Source: UBA8108 sp965659285
GTDB lineage: Bacteria > Planctomycetota > UBA8108
Direction: 5' to 3'
Assembly: GCA_965659285.1 (NCBI GenBank)
Contig: CBFHWB010000156.1
Span: forward strand, 1 to 10,012
Length of the DNA: 10,012 nucleotides
In this document: piece by piece, positions 7,090-10,012 of the stretch
Numbering within the stretch: position 1 is the first letter of the stretch
How the letters are laid out: each line of letters starts with the position of its first letter
Notes under the pieces: generated by a model
What the model was told of the DNA's origin: nothing
The model's database searches: none
The model's input: the letters and a program-made list of their open reading frames with translations, nothing else
Made by a program: the position numbers and the translations under genes

Positions 7090-8490
7090 ATGAAGCTACT
7101 GACCGGCCCACTGTCCTGTTGTCTCCTGTTAGCCTCAACCGCGCTGATGGCGGATCCTGTCGCGGTCGGCGCGGCGAAGGTCGACGTCACCCCCACCCAC
7201 CCGGTCGCACTGGCGGGTTACGGCGGCCGAACGAAGGAACACGAAGGCGTCGATACGAAGATCTGGGCCCGGGCGCTGGCGATCGGAGCAAAGGACCCCG
7301 CGGTGATCGTCGCCGTCGATAACTGCGGCATCCCGGCGAGCGTGACCCGGGCGGTGGCGGCGAAGCTCCAGAAGGGCCACGGCATCAAGCCCACGAACCT
7401 GGTGCTGGCGGTGACCCACACCCACAACGCCCCCAGCCTGCGCGATTACGCCGTGGTGGTCTGGGGAGGGCGTGCCACCCCCGCGCAGAAGGCCAACATG
7501 AACAAGTACACCGACTGGCTCATCGACAGGATCGTCGAGGCCGCCGCCGCCGCGCTCAAGAACCGCCAGCCGGCGACCCTCTCCTGGGGCATGGGCCGGG
7601 CCGACTTCGGCGGCAATCGCCGGATCATCAACAACGGCCGCTGGGCCGGCTTCGGCTTCCAGCGCGATGGACCGGTCGACCACAGCCTGCCCTTCCTGGT
7701 GGCGAAGGATGCCGCCGGCAAGCCGGTCGCCATCTGGGCCAACTACGCCTGCCATTGCACCACCCTCGGCGGCCGCAACCGCATCTGCGGCGACTGGGCC
7801 GGCTTCGCCGGGGAGGACATCGAGAAGGACCATCCCGGCAGCATCTCCGTGGTCACCATCGGCTGCGGAGCGGACATCGGCCCACAGCCCTCAGGCGGTA
7901 TGGCCGATGCGAAGAGCCACGGCCGGAAGATCGCCGCCGGAGTCGCGGCCGTGATGAAAAAGGCTCTGAAGCCGCTGGCTGGAACCCCCGCCATTCGCCA
8001 GCGCACCATCCAGTTGCCGCTCGAGAAACCCGCCGATCGAGCTCACTGGGAGGCGACCGCCAAGCGCAACGACTTCCACGGCTACCAGGCGAAGCTCATG
8101 CTCGAGCAGCTCGAGAAGAACGGAAAGATCCAGGAGTTCGTGCCCTACACCGTCTCGACCTGGACCTTCAGGAAAGACCTGGCGCTCGTCTTCCTCCCCG
8201 GCGAGGTCGTCGTCGACTACGCCGTCAGGCTCAAGACCGAGCTCGACTACAACCGCCTCTGGATCAACGCCTGGTGCAACGACATGCCCGGCTACATCCC
8301 CTCCCGCCGCGTCCTCAAGGAGGGCGGCTACGAGGCCGACTTCTCCCAGGTCTACTACGCGCTGCCCGGCCGCTACAAGCCGGAACTGGAGGATCTCCTC
8401 ATCACCACCATCCACGACCTCCTCGGCCCCGACTACCTGGCGCCGAAGGGGCAGAAGTCGGCTGCGTTTCTGAAGATTGGCGGCAAATAG
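7090..8490 (+). CDS. Neutral/alkaline ceramidase-like secreted protein
   Basis: A 466-residue protein resembling the N-terminal, metal-binding domain of neutral ceramidases (PF04734 type), which hydrolyse the amide of ceramide with one zinc ion. Seen: signal peptide ending ALMA-DP (about 1-21), VGAAKVDVTPTHP, THTHNAP (His110/His112), NYACHCTTLGG (His222), CGADIGP (259-265), FLPGE (Glu372) and GYIPSRR (Tyr402), in the family order; these His, Glu and Tyr residues match the expected zinc ligands. The usual nucleophile motif G-D-x-S-P reads A-D-I-G-P here, so Gly264 replaces the catalytic Ser and true ceramidase activity is doubtful. It is also shorter than classical ceramidases (about 650-780 residues), lacking their C-terminal domain, as many PVC-group homologues do. 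The frame is open far upstream, but ATG at 7090 gives the signal peptide, lies 2 nt after the preceding stop, and has CGGAG 11 nt upstream. It is translated as the second gene of the unit and ends 4 nt from a convergent gene. Confidence 0.82.
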   Translation: MKLLTGPLSCCLLLASTALMADPVAVGAAKVDVTPTHPVALAGYGGRTKEHEGVDTKIWARALAIGAKDPAVIVAVDNCGIPASVTRAVAAKLQKGHGIKPTNLVLAVTHTHNAPSLRDYAVVVWGGRATPAQKANMNKYTDWLIDRIVEAAAAALKNRQPATLSWGMGRADFGGNRRIINNGRWAGFGFQRDGPVDHSLPFLVAKDAAGKPVAIWANYACHCTTLGGRNRICGDWAGFAGEDIEKDHPGSISVVTIGCGADIGPQPSGGMADAKSHGRKIAAGVAAVMKKALKPLAGTPAIRQRTIQLPLEKPADRAHWEATAKRNDFHGYQAKLMLEQLEKNGKIQEFVPYTVSTWTFRKDLALVFLPGEVVVDYAVRLKTELDYNRLWINAWCNDMPGYIPSRRVLKEGGYEADFSQVYYALPGRYKPELEDLLITTIHDLLGPDYLAPKGQKSAAFLKIGGK

Positions 8491-8494
8491 AATA

Positions 8495-9751
8495 TCAGCC
8501 GGCCTTGCGCTTCCAGAACCAGATCCAGCCGTGGCCGACGTTCTCGTGGGTTTCGAGCTTCTCGCTCTGCTTTGAGATCGCGTCGAGCTCCTCGCGGCGC
8601 CCCTCGAAGAGCTCGCCGTAGAGCTTGCTCCAGGCCTGCCGCTCCTCCTTGGTCCATTCTTTCCGGGGCTTCTTGGGAGCCCGTTCATCCACCTGCTTCT
8701 CGAGCTCGGCGTAGATCTTGTTGCGCTCCTTCTTGAGCTTCTTCTTCAGGGTCTTCTCCTCGGCATTGAGGGGCCCGCGGACCTTGACCGTCTCCGTGTT
8801 GTAGTCGCCCACCAGCAGGTCAAGACGGCCATCTCCATCGTAGTCCACCGCGCAGGGCTTCACCCGCACGCCGCAGCGAGCCGGCTCACCGGCATGTTTC
8901 TCAGGGCTCCAGCCCCAGGCTCTCTCTTCATCTCCCTCGACAAGATTCACCGGCGCGGCGAGCTTCGGAATCCGCTCGCCGGGAGAGGCCGTATTGGCGA
9001 AGAAAAAGACGCTGCCGTTGCCGACCCCCACCAGGAGATCCTGGTCGCCATCGCCGTCCCAGTCAGCGGTGATCGGAGCGGTGTCGCCGCCACCCTTCTT
9101 GCCGCTGAGAACGATGGGCTTGCCCTCGAGCTTGAGCGGCTCAAGCGCGCTGAAGGTCAGGGCTTTCTTGCCTTCGCGCCTGGCCAGGAGCACCTTGCCG
9201 AAGATCGTACCGCAGAGCAGATCGAGATCGCCGTCACCGTCCCAGTCGGTGGCGAAGGCGGTCGAGGCGCTGCCGGGCTTGAGAGGCTTGCCGTCCTTCC
9301 CCTTGAGCTGCTCGCCCTTGGCGAAGCCTTTTTTCTTACCGGCGAAGAAGTACAGCTCGCCGGGCCAGGAGCCTGAGATGATATCCGGACGTCCGTCAGA
9401 GTTGAGATCCACAACCTGTGGAGTGAAGCCGACGCATCAGCCCGAGGGGATCTTGCCGAACTCCTTGCCGATCTTGAACCACTCGGGCTTGCCGTAAACA
9501 GGCTTCTTGTCGGTGCCGGTGTTGAAGTAGAACTTCAGCTTCCCCTCGCCGAACTGCCCCACCAGCAAATCGCGGTCGCCATCGGAGTCGAGGTCGAAGA
9601 GGAAAGGAGCGGCGTGGCCGACATCTGTATCGATCAGCTTGCCGTCGGCCTTGAGGCGAACGCCCGGTTCGAGTTCGTTTCCTCCGAACAGGACTTCACA
9701 GATCAAGAGCAGGGAGACCACTAACGCCGCAACAAGTCCGTTGAACTTCAT
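8495..9751 (-). CDS. FG-GAP/VCBS beta-propeller protein with in-frame UGA (candidate selenoprotein)
   Basis: If the TGA at 9439-9437 is read through, this is a 418-residue secreted protein. Seen: signal sequence (about 1-22), then five calcium-loop repeats of D-x-D-x-D-G-x-x-D type: DLDSDGDRD (53), DLNSDGRPD (115), DWDGDGDLD (169), DWDGDGDQD (230) and DYDGDGRLD (303). Blade signatures such as LLVG and SGSWPGELYFF follow them, giving an extracytoplasmic beta-propeller. A highly charged helical insertion (about 330-400, rich in Lys/Glu) precedes a closing strand, GHGWIWFWKRK. The UGA is codon 105 in IPSG-U-CVGFTPQ. Reading frame, repeat spacing and composition continue unchanged on both sides, and a SECIS-like hairpin follows. 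Start: ATG at 9751 with AGGAG 6 nt upstream; an in-frame ATG at 9859 before an N gap is the alternative. Without recoding it would be two fragments (9751-9437 and 8495 to about 9412). Convergent with the ceramidase-like gene with only 4 nt between stops. Propeller call sure; Sec inferred. Confidence 0.75.
9394..9436 (-). promoter_or_regulatory. Bacterial SECIS-like stem-loop after in-frame UGA
   Basis: Numbering mRNA bases after the UGA as +1 onward: UCCACA (+15 to +20) pairs perfectly with UGUGGA (+24 to +29) across a 3-nt loop GGU (+21 to +23). Below it CGUCGG (+3 to +8) pairs with CUGACG (+38 to +43), five Watson-Crick pairs and one G-U, leaving an asymmetric internal loop. In E. coli fdhF the SelB-binding loop also carries GGU, at about +19 to +21, so position and loop match known bacterial SECIS elements. 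The upper stem overlaps codons T-P-Q-V-V-D, which suits this fold, so chance cannot be excluded. Confidence 0.6.
9437..9439 (-). other. In-frame UGA, candidate selenocysteine codon
   Basis: TGA interrupts a frame that is otherwise open from the signal peptide to the TGA at 8497-8495. The next codon is TGC, so recoding gives a vicinal Sec-Cys pair (G-U-C-V-G). One base change (TGC to TGA) would turn a Cys-Cys pair into this, so the alternatives are a nonsense mutation or a sequence error. UGA ends several other genes here, which rules out a general reassignment. Confidence 0.6.
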
Positions 9752-9757
9752 GCCATA

Positions 9758-9762
9758 CTCCT
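9758..9762 (-). promoter_or_regulatory. Shine-Dalgarno AGGAG before the inner ATG
   Basis: On the minus strand AGGAG lies 6 nt before ATG at 9751, directly downstream of the N gap. With the signal sequence that follows, it supports 9751 as a genuine start for the FG-GAP gene, not an internal methionine of a longer protein. Confidence 0.65.
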
Positions 9763-9769
9763 GTAGCTG

Positions 9770-9779
9770 NNNNNNNNNN
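9770..9779. other. Assembly gap (10 N) between two similar gene starts
   Basis: Ten undetermined bases separate two regions that each hold a Shine-Dalgarno, ATG, signal peptide and the residues FGGNE. A join across a repeated sequence is the simplest reason. Ten Ns may be a placeholder, so the distance and even the order across it are uncertain. Confidence 0.95.
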
Positions 9780-9859
9780 AGCTCGTTTCCTCCGAAGGCG
9801 GTACCGCCGAAGACAAAAAAAGCTGCAACCGACAACCAGTGAATCACTCTGAGCTTCAT
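9780..9859 (-). CDS. N-terminal start of a second, paralogous secreted gene (cut by gap)
   Basis: ATG at 9859 has GGGAG 6 nt upstream and opens a complete signal peptide: MKLRVIHWLSVAAFFVFGG, then TAFGGNE, after which the N gap begins. The downstream gene starts with its own signal sequence and also reaches FGGNEL. The two share 14 identical bases there. The frame happens to run through the gap, which would give one 454-codon gene with two consecutive signal peptides; that is biologically unlikely. More probably this is the 5' end of a tandem paralogue, most of which is missing from the assembly, or the product of a misjoin. A promoter lies just upstream. Confidence 0.5.
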
Positions 9860-9897
9860 AAGGCTCTCCCTTAAATTAGATCCTGTCTCGAACCGAC

Positions 9898-9928
9898 ATT
9901 ATAAACCCATGAAAGTTCTTCCTCCCAA
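9898..9928 (-). promoter_or_regulatory. Promoter with perfect TATAAT for the FG-GAP gene(s)
   Basis: On the minus strand a perfect TATAAT (9903-9898) lies 38 nt before the outer ATG at 9859. TTGGGA (9928-9923; 4 of 6 matches to TTGACA) stands 19 nt upstream, slightly longer than ideal. The predicted leader is about 30 nt and carries GGGAG 6 nt before the ATG. This is the best promoter match in the window. The sequence from 9929 to the right edge shows no gene start that I can support. Confidence 0.5.
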
Positions 9929-10012
9929 GGAGAACCCGGTTGATTGTCGGCCTTGCCTGGCCCGCAGACGACAACCAGGAAAGAAACAGAACTCCTGCTT
10001 TTATCACCTGGC

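Larger units (their letters stand above)
9675..9796. repeat. 14-bp direct repeat flanking the gap (9675-9688 and 9783-9796)
   Basis: The plus-strand sequence TCGTTTCCTCCGAA occurs identically at both places and encodes F-G-G-N-E on the minus strand in each. It marks the corresponding point of two signal-peptide regions and suggests tandem duplication of the gene start or a repeat-driven misassembly. Confidence 0.7.

Noticed and set aside
8495..9412. Independent second gene starting at GTG 9412 after the in-frame TGA
   Set aside because: No convincing Shine-Dalgarno or signal peptide precedes it. It would start in the middle of a propeller repeat, and the frame and repeats run through the TGA. 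It remains the fallback if the TGA is a true nonsense codon.
9437..9439. General reassignment of UGA (alternative genetic code)
   Set aside because: TGA terminates at least four other genes in the window at sensible C-termini (stops at 221-223, 4080-4082, 7085-7087 and 8495-8497).
9943..9975. Inverted repeat ATTGTCG / CGACAAC upstream of the FG-GAP promoter
   Set aside because: Seven bases with one G-T mismatch and a 19-nt loop, upstream of the promoter and without a T tract. It is too weak to call a terminator or operator.

Overview
The window is high-GC bacterial DNA, very probably a metagenome-assembled contig because it contains two short runs of N. The mix of predicted secreted proteins suggests Planctomycetota or a close PVC-type or allied phylum: a sialate-O-acetylesterase-like esterase, a DUF5703-type glycosidase-like fusion, a neutral-ceramidase-like protein, an FG-GAP/VCBS propeller protein and TPM-domain proteins. 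This is inference from gene content, since there is no rRNA or other marker. TGA is an ordinary stop in several genes here, so the genetic code is standard.

Layout: (1) 1-1234, minus strand: two TPM-domain genes in one apparent operon, a secreted/membrane one first and a second that runs off the left edge. (2) 1235-1408: divergent intergenic region. (3) 1409-3064, plus strand: secreted SGNH/SASA esterase. (4) 3159-4082, plus strand: uncharacterised soluble protein with a hydrophobic D-x-D motif and a strong Shine-Dalgarno. (5) 4220-8490, plus strand: a two-gene unit with a 2-nt gap. It holds a 955-residue multidomain carbohydrate-active-type protein, whose alpha/alpha toroid appears to have lost its core, and a neutral-ceramidase-like protein. 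(6) 8495-9859, minus strand, convergent with the previous unit: an FG-GAP/VCBS propeller gene whose reading frame contains one in-frame TGA, preceded by a consensus-like promoter.

The most interesting signal is in region 6. The TGA (9439-9437, minus strand) sits inside an otherwise continuous frame and is followed by a Cys codon. At the spacing of bacterial SECIS elements comes a perfect 6-bp hairpin with a GGU loop (UCCACA-GGU-UGUGGA) stacked above a second 6-bp stem. This is the expected layout of a selenocysteine insertion site and would make the protein a Sec-Cys selenoprotein, which I do not recognise as described. A nonsense mutation or base-calling error is the main alternative.

The hydrolases may act together on glycans or glycolipids outside the cytoplasm (deacetylation, glycan binding or cleavage, amide hydrolysis). 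That is inferred from family resemblance and clustering only. Several of them depart from usual active-site patterns. Both N gaps fall in awkward places: a Gly-rich run of the TPM gene, and between two similar signal-peptide starts of the FG-GAP gene. The ends of those two genes should be read with care.
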